Positions 50,095 through 60,792 of a DNA stretch of 64,000 nucleotides are shown in pieces. The stretch comes from Bondarzewia mesenterica (Eukaryota; Basidiomycota; Agaricomycetes; Russulales; Bondarzewiaceae), in assembly GCA_004802705.1 (NCBI GenBank), contig SGPL01000005.1:1-64000 (forward strand), read 5' to 3'. Under the pieces are notes generated by a model. That model saw only the letters and a program-made list of their open reading frames with translations. It ran no database searches and was not told where the DNA came from. Each line of letters opens with the position of its first letter. Positions within the stretch are counted from its first letter, which is position 1. Position numbers and translations under genes: made by a program.

Positions 50095-52350
50095 TTACCT
50101 ATCAACTTGCAAGTGAATGCCGCTGTGGTCGCCAGTGTGACCACCACGACCAGCATTGATGCCACAGAGGCATTTGCAGCTGTGTTTGATGATGTGCTCA
50201 GTAAAGAACCAAGCGGTCTCAATGGACTTGGAGGCTGGAGCCTAGAAAATTCAAACTACTCAGCGCTGAATCCTTAGATGGTGCATAACATCGATAGTAT
50301 ACTTACCTGGTGAGGAAGGAGGTTGATACTCACTCTACCGGTGTTGACCTCGAAACGGCCCTCCCAGTTGTCCCCCGGGTAAGCACGCAAACCCAGAACA
50401 TTTATGAGGCCTAGACGACTGAGGCTGGCAGTAATCTCCGTGATGAAGTCAGAGTGCGTGGCTTGGAAAAGTGCTATCATGTTGAGCTGCTTCTGTGCCT
50501 CCTTGGTATCGGGGTAGTACTTATACTCATAGGGCATCACGATGCCGCGCTCAAACAATACCCATGCTCTGGGAACAAGCGCATCCAACGCCTCTGCTCC
50601 TGCAACAGGCCAAGCAGTGGCCACGTCATTGAACTCCACAACACGTTCAGCATCAGAAAGGGAGTAATGACGATGAAGAAGAGTGAGGCCAACACTATCG
50701 AAAACGAATCAGATCGTGTTGGACACGCATAGCATATGCGCTCACCTGCTTTCAACACCGTGCTTCTTGAAAATGTTCATAAGGTTGGCGTAGACAAGGT
50801 GATTACCACCTTGGCTGTCAAGAGCCGCAGCTGCAGAGTCAACAGGGAGTAAGGCCTGGAAAACTGAAGGGTTGTAAGGCAGTTCAACAGACATGTCGCT
50901 GGTCTCGATAGTAGGATGAAGGACACGGTAGATGTTCCAGGCTGCTAATAAATAGCCTGCAGAAAACGGTCAAACTGAAGCACATAAAGCACATCACGTA
51001 CCATCCATTCTGCAGGTAGAGCCGCAATCTAAACGAGAACCCTCAGTCGTGATCCTTTGGGATCAGATGATACGTGCACAATAGCAGCGCCAGAAGCTCG
51101 GGCTACCTGAGGTGGGTCGTCCCTAGAATGATTATTTCACACAACAGCTGCACGGCGAAATCAGAAACAGCAAGGTCATGAAATCACATGGACCTTCGCG
51201 GATCTGGGTCAGGTAGTCGTAGAAGAAAGGAAATAGTTTTTGGTCGAATTGTCTTGTGCTCTCAGCGGGATTGCTCAGCAAGCGTCTATAAAGATATCCG
51301 ATCAGCACGCGAGCACGGAAAACCTAGGAGACGGCTGAATACCATTGGGTTTTTGATTATAGTGGCACTAGAAAGAATGGAATACAATATCAGGTACAGA
51401 CGACTAGCTCACCGTTGTCTCCAATTATTGCCGAAACATATGCTCTAGTTTCCTGCCAGGATTACAGATCTAGTCCGGAATATTGGGCGTCAGCCTCAGC
51501 CTGTATATCAAATCATTGCGGTCATAATCCAATCCGACAATCTCAATACACTGCTCAGCGACACATGTACATACCTCACCGCCTCTCTGCCGCTCACTAG
51601 ATTCCAAACAGCAGCACATGACAACAGAGGATTTTGGGACTCGTGATCAACAGGGGGCCGGAAAGGAATATTGATAGAGCAGTGGAGTACCACAGTTTCA
51701 ATCATGCACATGCATGACGTTCGAGATCGGGTCCGTTTCGTAGAGATTCCGTTTTGTAGAAGCTGGATGTAAAGGATGAGATTACTCCCAACTTCCCCAC
51801 GTTGCCTGAGAGACTGCGCCTGACCAATGATAAGAAAGACAATCCGATGTGATGATAGTTCCAACAATCCAATTGGAAGCACCCAACGTCCTTGTTGCAT
51901 CAGACCGGGCGCGGAATACTTCCTGTAGAAAGGTGGAGTCAAAGCGAGTCGTAGTGTTGCAATTGATTAATTCCCAGATGAGTGACTGCCACTGACCGAA
52001 TAGCAGCGAAAGGCTGTGAAGTTTTGTTGAAGACACTTACACAGCCTGCGCGGCAAGTATGATTTCGCCGGTTACCGGGAATTTGATAAACCTTCGTAGA
52101 CGCCAAGTGTATGTATCAGCAGTGCGATACTCGCCGAACGACAGCCCTCCTCGGTGCCGCCAATATCTCACCTACGCCAGCACGTATACCTACATCGAAC
52201 GGCACATCATCTGGAAGACCTGGGTTGGCGTCAAGGGCGGGAGCAGTATATGTTTCCATAAAGAAGGTCCGCAAGCGGCAACTGCGGGACGTGCGCCAAA
52301 CGACGTCGTGGGGGAGAGCTCGCCCGCTCATGACTCGAAGATTTGGAGCT
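50095..52350 (-). CDS. Uncharacterised multi-exon protein; 3' half well supported, 5' half approximate
   Basis: I do not recognise the family. Firm exons on the minus strand: 51285-51194, 51028-51002 (27 nt), 50956-50746, 50694-50307, 50241-50095, all in phase. They encode LLSNPAESTRQFDQKLFPFF, GYLLAAWNIYRVLHPTI, GLTLLHRHYSLSDAERVVEF, GIVMPYEYKYYPDTKEA, LGLRAYPGDNWEGRFEVNTG and a Cys/His-rich end (HIIKHSCKCLCGINAGRGG). Upstream, coding-looking stretches continue to about 52350 (FGEYRTADTYTWRLRRFIKF with PVTGEIILAA following; HESQNPLLSCAAVWNLVSGR), probably from an ATG near 52350, but the joins at 51910-52260 could not be settled in one frame. No signal peptide or membrane segment. Soluble globular protein; function unknown. 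Confidence 0.6.
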
Positions 52351-53112
52351 GAAATTCAATGATTTGTGTGAAAATAAGATAAGATGTCAAGGGGGGGAGA
52401 AGAGATACGTGCGCGTCGACGTTGAAATTAGTAAAGCAAGATCAAATATACGGAAGAATGTCATTCTTCCCCACTCTGTAGCTGAGGTCTGCATGCGAAT
52501 AGGTGAAAGTCAAAAGGACGAGGAATCAGAAGAGGGCGGTTAGGCCGTGGAAGTTTACGAAGGGGAGGATATCAGTGACTCTACTTGTCTTTCCGGTCAC
52601 CGTCTCACCAGTGAGAACAGGTGGCACAATGAGACGGCGGTCATGATCCACGACTCAAGGCAAACTGCAGGACGATGCATCGCGAGCGGCCGCATGGCGA
52701 CTCCATGGCGCGATTTCACTTTTTCTCGCCTTCACAGATAGCCAGATTCGGATACTGTACACTCGCAGAGCGACTGTGCGCCTATCGACATCCCGCTCCC
52801 CCACAAACTCGGGGACTCGGAGACCTATCACACTGTTCTGATAAAAAGGAAATCATGAAACTGGACATAGTTGATCGAGTGAGCCAGCACAGGACACGTT
52901 ATCATTTCAGGTTCCTCCGGGATGGATATTAAAACAGCGAAGAGCTACTTCGGGTTCAAACGTTTAGATACACAATGCAGCGCCTGAGATCTGTGCAGCT
53001 CCTCAGAGCGTCACTCGATGTACAGGACATGCAAGCCAACTTACCCCTCCATGCACCTACGGTCTTATGAAGATGGCCACTTAGATCCAGGAGCAGAGCG
53101 TCGTACGGCACG
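52351..53112. other. Intergenic region
   Basis: About 760 bases; short frames only. It probably contains the promoter of the minus-strand gene ending at 50095. Confidence 0.4.
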
Positions 53113-53565
53113 ATCACGATTTTCTCTCGGTCCTACTGACAACAACACGTGGATCAGCTGATAAGCGCGAAAAGATTGGGCAAGCGGACAGTTCATTCAC
53201 TATGTCTGCAGTGTAGTATGCATCGCTTTGAACCGTCTTCCGTACCTCCCCAAGGTTTTCCGCTTGGAAGAAGAGGGCAGAAAGAGGGCAGAAACAGTCA
53301 TCTTCTTTTCCGAGTCTTCACTCTCGACCGACTCTGGCGTGAGCATCGCACCACCTAGCTCTGAAAACTGCGGAGAGAATCATAGAAGCGGGTGATATGA
53401 TATTTGACGCACTCAAATATTCATCTTCCTTCATTCAATCATTGATGCTGAGCCTTCGATGTGGGCAGATCGAACGGAGAGTCTACCTTGGAGCGCGCCC
53501 TCATCCGTCTTGTCAGGCGCGTATACGACAAAAATGTGTTTGGTAGGAGTTGCAGCGCGCGACAT
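53113..53565 (-). pseudogene. Broken YCII-domain gene
   Basis: Two pieces of a YCII-like domain (a small alpha-beta fold in monooxygenase-type and unknown-function proteins). Piece one starts at the ATG at 53565 (MSRAATPTKHIFVVYAPDKT, then LQGRLSVRSAHIEGSASMIE) and runs into TGA where the family continues with a Glu-Gly-Phe-type stretch. Piece two (53360 downwards) reads ELGGAMLTPESVESEDSEKK and MTVSALF, then shifts frame at an 11-bp tandem duplication (53272-53282 copied at 53283-53293). Beyond it, in another frame, come FFQAENLGEVRKTVQSDAYY and NELSACPIFS. Deleting one copy would rejoin the halves, as 11 is not a multiple of three. With two independent lesions this is most likely a recent pseudogene; a sequencing artefact would not readily explain the duplication. 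Confidence 0.72.
53272..53293. repeat. 11-bp perfect tandem duplication
   Basis: The unit AGAGGGCAGAA occurs twice head-to-tail on the plus strand inside the second exon of the YCII-like gene and causes its frameshift. Confidence 0.9.
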
Positions 53566-54934
53566 TGTCCTTAAGAATGCACTCCGTAAGGATGGAGACG
53601 AAGACCTCAGAGAAATACGTGACGAAAGACGCAAGAGGGCGAAGAGCGTGTGCGATCCCGGCCCGCCCGGACATACTTACGCGTCGTCCGCGGCCGATAT
53701 CTCTCGTCCAAAATAGGAAATCATCTCATGCCTTTAGGTCTCTTTAGGTCGAGCACAAATTAACCTCGACCCCGCGTGCCAGCAGGTGCCAACAGTCCTT
53801 ACATATGTAAATACATATTTGAAGGAGGGGTGCTATCAACTGGCTGCACCTTCCCCGCGCACTCGCTATTGCAGTCCCCTAGCTGTCTGTCGTTGACTAC
53901 TTGCGAGGACCAATGTCCCCGTTTCCGAACTTTCTTTATGCATAACGATATCCAATGCCCAACATACTTGTGTAAGTCTTCGCGATACTTTCGTGATACA
54001 CTCTAGGCGAGCATTCGTCATCCGAGTCGTTAGAGGTGCATGAGCTGACATGCGATCGCAGCCTCGTTCCTTCACTTCCTGAGTCAAAGAAATCGGTGTC
54101 ACTAGAATCGGTGTCACTGGCTTCCGAGAAACCGACAGCGACTCTGCAATGTCTAAAACAAGTGTGCGCTCGCCCAAACTTGCTGTTGAAACATGGCCCC
54201 GCAAGAATCAGAATATCTGTGACGCTTTCTCGATAGGATGGAACATGACGGTAGAGGGGGCAATGGGCGAATCTTGAGTAAGTGACTGGCACCCCAACCT
54301 AGACGCCATGCAGGGATTGCATGCTTTAGCACATCGCCCCCGGCTTTCCTCGATCGGACGGTTGGACAGGAACCTGGTTTCTATCATAATTTCTGTTACT
54401 GTCCGAAGTGACTTCCTTGCATAAGTCGTTGCTTTACGGGTACTTCGTGGAAGTGCGGTCCGACGCGGTAGGACACGGCACGTACCCAATCTTCAAAGAG
54501 ACACCTTTCACAGACAGGCCAAAGTATGCCTGCATTTCCAAGGTAGATACTGAGCTGTCGAGAGTTCTTGACAAGGCCCTCATCCCCTGAAATAGCTTGG
54601 ATTTTCTGCACAGAACTCATTTATCGCCAATATGCCGATGACGGGCCGTTATTTTAATTCGTGATCACCAAACAGAAGAATGCTCAGGAAGCTCGTGGTC
54701 TCCAACTGGCTTAAATTGTATCTTGTGACGCAATACAACGGGAACTGGAGGGACGTTCGGGACGAGTGTATCGAATATGTTGTCTTTTTGACTCCCCGTC
54801 TTCGTGCGAACTCCAGAGCACATGTGCATGGAATATCGTCGGCTTGAAATTCCCAGTGGTTGCGCCTCGGACTCAGATGGACAAGGGGTATATAAGACCC
54901 ACCTTCGTCAAGCAGCTTCTCGCGACGAGCAGAT
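53566..54934. other. Intergenic region upstream of GH43
   Basis: About 1.4 kb without a supported gene. A 13-bp direct repeat (AATCGGTGTCACT, twice near 54090-54120) is present. A TATATAAG element close to 54890 probably drives the GH43 gene. Confidence 0.45.
54888..54896 (+). promoter_or_regulatory. TATA box of the GH43 gene
   Basis: A TATATAAG-type element lies about 45 bases before the ATG at 54935. Confidence 0.55.
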
Positions 54935-57155
54935 ATGATCCGCGCTGTGCTCGCAACTGGGTTTTTGACGCTACTCTTAGCTTCACTGCATGCGGTGGCT
55001 CAAGTGATTGTTCCCGGGGCTGCTTGGACTGATACGAGCGGGAATGTTATTCAAGCTCATGGAGGAGGGTTTCTCAAGGTACGCCGAAACGATTTTGACC
55101 ATTGTCCCGCATCCTGATGCGAGGAGTCTAATAGGTTGGAAGCACTTATTATTGGTTTGGAGAAGACAAGTCGGCCAATAGTGCACTTTTCAAAGCTGTG
55201 TCATGCTACACCGTGGGTCTTGTACTTGAGAGCTATATACGCCCTGACATCGAAGTTGATGATCGGCTTTTGGCGGTGTCTTGCAGTCCTCAGATTTGGT
55301 CAATTGGGCTCGGCAGAATGACGCACTGACACCGATCAACGGCACCATGATTTCAACGAGCGACATAGTCGAGCGACCCAAGGGTATGTACAGTTCTGTC
55401 TAGGAACGTATAGAAACTGGTTGATTGAGTCCATCAGTGTTGTTCAACGCAAAGGTCAGGATGCCACTCCACCGTTTGAGTGATATTGCCTCGCGCTAAT
55501 TCCTTCATCTCCGCGGGTAGAATTCTGAATATGTGATGTGGTTCCACTCGGACACCAGCAAGTGGGTTCATAGCATATCTACCCAAGCGACCACCGGACG
55601 GTTGAGCTTTTTTTTTTAAATACCTTTTTGGACAAAAAGTTATGGTGCAGCCATGGTAGGCGTGGCTACAGCTACCTCACCGTGCGGTCCATACACGTAT
55701 AAAGCAAGTTGGAAGCCTCTTGGAGCTGATTCGCGTGATATGGGTCTGTTCCAAGATAGTACGTTTCCTGCTCGCGATTGATAAATTCCTAAGCACTGAC
55801 GTTACATGGAATTGCAGACGACAGTAAGCCTAACTTTGTGTTTTGAGAGCGCTGGTTCAATTGACTTGTGCCAGGTGCACAATCGTCCTACCTTCTCTAC
55901 GCATCGGACAACAACCAGAATTTCAAGATAACCCAGTTGGACTCAAATTACTACAATGTGACGACTCAGGTGAACGTGCTCTCGGGTATGCATTCATGAG
56001 CATGATACATGTCAAAACGTTCGAAGTTACTCATCCTTCGTCTTGCAGGCGCCACCTTGGAAGCTCCAGGTATGGTCAAAAGGAATGGGGTATGTTGCGT
56101 CCAGTGGGTCAGATCACGACTACTAAACACAGAAGTATTTCTTGTCTTCAATGCACAGGTATACTATCTCTTCGCGTCTCACACGAGCGGTTGGGATCCC
56201 AACGCAAACAAATTCTTTTCCGCTCAAGTTCGTGGACCTTCTCAAAGCTTTGATTGACCTTCTTGTTTATGCAACCGATGGCTTCTAGTCATTGTCCGGC
56301 AACTGGTCTTCCCAAGCGGACATCGCACCCGCCAATATCCGCACCTATTTCTCCCAGAACAATTATGATATGCCCCTCGGATCGAACGCGATCTACATGG
56401 GTGACCGCTGGCGCCCGAGCCTGCTTGGCAGTAGCCGGTATATCTGGTATCCACTCGACTGGTCCAGTGGAAGCCCGCAGATCGTGCATGCGGACGTGTG
56501 GAAGGTCAATCTCTCAGCAGGTGAGTCGGATTCGTGCCGCACGTTGTCATCCGAGACAATCCGAAAGGCTCTTTTTAGGAACGTACTCGGTCGTGAACGG
56601 GACATCGTACGAGGCGGAGAGCGGCACGATCGGGGGAAATGCGACGCTGCTGTCTGATCCTTCGTTTTCTGGAGGCGAGGCTATTGGGTACCTCGGTGCG
56701 TGGTGAAACGTTCGTCGCAGGACTGGAATGTTCAATGGTGCTTCCTCAGGTAATGGAGGGACGGTGACGATCAACAATGTACAAGGGACCGGTGCCGCGC
56801 AGTGGGTCGCATTGTACTATGCTAATGGAGATTCTACTTGGAGAAATGTGACTGTCAGGTTTGTTGTGTTCGTGCGGACGAAAATCTCCCACTCATCATC
56901 ATCGGAACTCTATCCTTAGCGTTAACGGGGGCGCGACTGTGCTCGTAGACCAACCCGATACTGGAGGAGGCCACGTTATTCTCAGCGTTCCCGTCAAGTT
57001 GAGCCTAAGTTCAGGCTCCAATAACCTCACATTCGGTTCTGGCCAAAGCAGTGAGCCTTCGTCTTCTACAAGCCTCCTGATTCGACCGGTTCACATTCCG
57101 CATTCATGCAGATTATGCTGGAGATCTTGACAAGATCATAGTTTATGTCGATTAG
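54935..57155 (+). CDS. Secreted GH43 exo-beta-1,3-galactanase-like enzyme with a CBM35-like module
   Basis: Extracellular enzyme for the beta-1,3-galactan backbone of arabinogalactan proteins, closest in layout to the Phanerochaete Gal43A type. Fifteen exons: 54935-55078, 55135-55212, 55287-55383, 55438-55454 (17 nt), 55521-55561, 55640-55758, 55818-55823 (6 nt), 55875-55985, 56049-56089, 56159-56227, 56289-56520, 56579-56695, 56750-56858, 56920-57050, 57112-57155; 451 aa. Signal peptide MIRAVLATGFLTLLLASLHA; five-bladed propeller motifs IQAHGGGFLKVGSTYYWFGE, DIVERPKVLFN, EYVMWFHSD, YLLYASDNNQNF, LEAPGMVKRNGVYYLFAS and IWYPLDW. The C-terminal module (SYEAESGTIGGNATLLSDPS, YAGDLDKIIVYVD) resembles a galactan-binding CBM35. 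The 6-nt exon supplies parts of Asn-Asp-Ser in LFQDNDSAQ. Confidence 0.93.
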
Positions 57156-57667
57156 CACGTTCTAGGCATAAACACCTGGGCTGAAGACATTGCTTGTATT
57201 AATTTTTGCTCAGTTGACGATAACGTATTCAATCTCGACATACAGTACCGTCTATCATCCATTTGCTTTCAAGTTTTATTACTGTCTTTCCAACGTCTAT
57301 GCTCAGCGCTCAGCGCATAATGCCATGGCAGAACGACCATCATGCTCACAATCTCACAGTCGAGACGCGACATGAATCGACCCGGCCGTCAGGTCGTATA
57401 CATATGCCAGCAGCCAGCTATGAATCGTGATACCAGTCACATACATACGGTACTCTATCACGGTAAAGAATGACTACGTATAAGAGTTAATGTACACCCA
57501 CAAATCAGACACCGCACATGAGATCATTTCGCAGCTTCCACCAAGTCTGCGCCAAACCGTCATCTAGCCATCATCTACTCTGATAACCAAAACCTTTCTA
57601 CATAAAAAGATCTACAAATATAGTCTTACACAACAGCTAAGCACAACGGCATCGTCACCAGGAAAAT
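57156..57667. other. Convergent 3' spacer
   Basis: About 510 AT-rich bases between two facing stop codons; no coding signal. Confidence 0.5.
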
Positions 57668-60516
57668 TCAAACTGCGTGGTGTCCGGACCCTCCACTGAC
57701 GGCGACGACACTCGCAGGGTTGGAGCTAGGCCCGGCAGTACCCACGCTCGAACTCGGACCATCACCAACATGCTTGACAGAACGCGACCTGCCGCGCTCG
57801 CGGTCGACATCCGAACGACGCTTGGGCTTGGGCTTGACCTTGGCTTTCCCCTTGGCGGCCGCGCTCAGACGAAGCGGCGTGGCGGGGTCCGCACGGATGA
57901 GGAAGAGCATGGAGAGCGAGATGAAGGTGAGCGCGCCGGCGAGGATGAAGATGGCCTGTGGGAATTGGGCGACGGTGCTAGAGTAGACCATGCCAAACAG
58001 GAGGGGCTAAGAGCAAAAAATAAGATGTAGTAGGTGAGGATTATGGGGGTTGGAGAGTCAGGTTTGAGAACGTTGGAAGGAATGAGAGGAACGCACCCCA
58101 AGGATCATCTGCCCAGCCGCCTGCAACGCGCTGATCGCGCCGAACAATGCGCCCAGACCATCCTCGCCGAGGCCATTGCGTTGCATGATGCAGATCGCGA
58201 GGCTCTGGCCTGCGGGCAACATGCCCGACGCGAAGGAGCTAATCACCGTGAAGCCAGAGAAAGTTACCGAGTTGGCAGTTAACGGGAGGGAGACGAGGGT
58301 GTGAGAGAGGACGTCGAGCACGAGAGAGAAGCGCATGATCGCGAGGTCGAAGGAGATCGAGTGATGCAGACTCGCCGCGTCCGTGGTTGGCGACGAGAGA
58401 GAGGGCGTCTCGGGTGTGAAGTAGGCAATGAGCCCTGTGAGTCGTAAATAGGTCAGATTCCAATGCCGAATTGTTGAGAATATGCTTAAATGTGCTCACA
58501 TGGCATGACGAAGAGGAGGTGAACTGCGCGAGCACCGCCGACGAACGAGATGTAGTAACTTAGCTGTTCGGCACCCCATCCGAAGACATGCTCCGCATAC
58601 AGGTACTTCAACTGAAATACGCCCTGTTTAACGACGGTCAGACTTTTATCTCCAAATTCTTTCTTCTTATAATCGATTAAAAGACTAACCATCGCTAACA
58701 TATACCCGAATAATGAAAACGCCAGCCACGTCAGGCTCCAGTCTCTCCTTTGGTGCAGGCTGTCAATGCCCATATTCCTCTTCCTCGGCGCGAAGATCGC
58801 CAAAGGACTGAAGAAACCTTCAATCAAGCCCAACAAGCCCTCCCTTTGCTTCTTGTCGTCCTTCGACACAGCACCAGTATCAGGTGCGGATGTGGAGGAC
58901 GTAGAAGCTTTCTGCGCCGCCTTCAACTTGGCCTTGCCCAACGACTCGGGGAACACGAACGCTGACAGGAGCAAATTCACGAAACTGCAGGCGATCGCAA
59001 CCCAGAACACCGTGGTTACCGTCGGGACGCCCTTGCCACTGGGCAACACATTAGACTCGGAGTGTAGCAATGGATGTCGGATGAAGAACGCGCCCAGTGC
59101 GGGGCCGATGGAGAAACCAAGATAAAAGACACCCATGAAGCGCGAGAAGATGTGTGAGCGAGAACCGTCGGATGTGCAGTCAGAGACGTAGGCAATTGTG
59201 GCACCTTGGAGGCTTGACCAGCCACCAAGAAGGCCTTCGAAGACAGGGGACAGCAAAAGCAGTTTGTGGCCATGGTGTGAGAGGGGAGAAGAGGGTGTCG
59301 ATACGAGGATGAAGGCAATATCGCTAAAAGAAATCAGTCGTGAAAGTCAATTGATAGCGGGATATGAAAACGTTAATTTTCTCTAAAACCTACGTGAGCA
59401 ATAGTCCAAGTGTCGAAGCGACGAGGACCTTCGTCCTGCCATGTCTTTCGCCAAATCTGCCCCACCAACCGGTCGTGAGTGTACTCAGTATACCCATGAT
59501 GACGACCATAATCGTCTGCAACCGCGCGGCGCCAGATTGGACTGCAGGATCGGACAAGCATATTTGCGACGGAAGGCGTCGCGGATCTTCGCTGCCATCG
59601 TCTTCGCTATCATCTTGTGGGCCTAGGTGCGGGAAGTTGATGGGAAGGGGATCGGGAGATGAGTGCAATGAGGGATGGTATAATACAGAGGAAGAGAATA
59701 GATTAAGGACGCTGTTGCCGGAGGTATGATTGTAGTGGTCATGCAACGCGTTGCAAGATAATTGGGTAAATACTTCGACGCGAGGGGCCAAAGTCATTCC
59801 CCGCTGTCATAGCATTAGATGAAGCGCATCCAATTGATGGAATAGAAATACCGATATAGATGCGATAATTGCGAACGGAACTATCCTGGAGGAAGCGCAA
59901 ACAATCAGTGAAGTCAAAAATAGCAGGCATACATTGGTGCGTATAGACAGCCTGCGTGAAATCCATGGTCGTACGACATGCGCGTAGCACCGCAACGTCT
60001 GTTGAGTAAATACTTCGACGCGAGGGGCCAAATTTTGCAAGTGTGCGTATAGATATCAGACCTGACGCAGAATTGTTGCATCGCGTCCGGATCGCGTCCT
60101 CTTGGGGATACGCACACGAGCAAATCGGGTTCGCCCCAGATCAATGGCCGGCTGACTACATACTATGGCGGCTAGCTCGCGAGGAGCACGATCCCGGTAG
60201 GGCACTGGCACGCTGCAGAGGAAGGTGAACAGGTTCAAAACTCTCACCATAGAGGCCGTGGTCGATAGAAAGGTTTCTTAGCAGAGTGTTCACCGCCCAG
60301 TAAAGGATCTGTCTCTGAGACAGACCGGAGCTGCTCTTGAACAGAATTATCGCGCTGCATGGCGTATCTGATGGTGTCAGCGGGTCTTATCTGAGAAGCG
60401 TTTGAAGTTCGGATACGAGAGCGAGAGTGAGGTGCCAGGGTGACGGTGGATAGGTCTGGGGAGATGATGGGGTCAAAAAGGTTGTCGTGGTTTGATAAAG
60501 CGCTAGATTTATACAT
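57668..60516 (-). CDS. Major facilitator superfamily transporter
   Basis: Twelve-helix-type MFS permease, vacuolar or plasma-membrane; substrate unknown. Exons: 60516-60248, 59885-59852, 59803-59394, 59323-58500, 58434-58097, 58006-57668; all in phase, 737 aa. A long N-terminal cytosolic region ends in an acidic dileucine-like motif (SETDPLLGG), then IVPFAIIASIS, RGMTLAPRVEVFTQ, the family motif GWWGRFGERHGRTKVL between helices 2 and 3, GLLGGWSSLQGATIAYVSDC, FMGVFYLGFSIGPALGAFF, a long central loop, and later helices. The C-terminus is basic and disordered. Intron 1 (361 nt) is unusually long and holds a second copy of the LAPRVEVFTQ coding segment (60006-60032), see findings. Its start lies only 276 bases from MED19. 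Confidence 0.9.
59766..59792. repeat. 27-bp direct repeat, copy within MFS exon 3
   Basis: Encodes LAPRVEVFT and part of the next codon in exon 3 of the transporter. An identical copy sits exactly 240 bases away at 60006-60032. Confidence 0.9.
60006..60032. repeat. 27-bp direct repeat, copy within MFS intron 1
   Basis: Identical to 59766-59792 and in the same orientation, but located in the predicted first intron, upstream of exon 2. Confidence 0.9.
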
Positions 60517-60792
60517 GATGGAAACGCGACCTGCAGGAGGCCAAATGGCGAAGGCTAGTGCCGGTGAGGGACGAAAGAGAGGAATGGAATGACATATGTA
60601 GATAACTGACTGTGGCCGACGGTGTGTGCCGCCCACGCGTTGGCGAGTACCCCACGGGTCTCCCCGCCGCGGCCGGCCGGCTCTCCGACACGGCGCCGGC
60701 ATGACGGCTTGTTGGCCTTGCGCCACAGTAAGCGGTTTTGAAGCTTTGGCCCTTGTGTCTCATCATCCTTCTTCTCTTCCTCTCCGTCGACA
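60517..60792. promoter_or_regulatory. Compact bidirectional promoter of the MFS gene and MED19
   Basis: Only 276 bases separate the two divergent start codons, so both genes must share this region. It contains a GC-rich block (about 60650-60700); no TATA box is evident. Confidence 0.6.

Noticed and set aside
54090..54118. 13-bp direct repeat considered as a mobile-element footprint
   Set aside because: No terminal inverted repeats, no transposase remnant and only a 2-bp spacer; more likely replication slippage.
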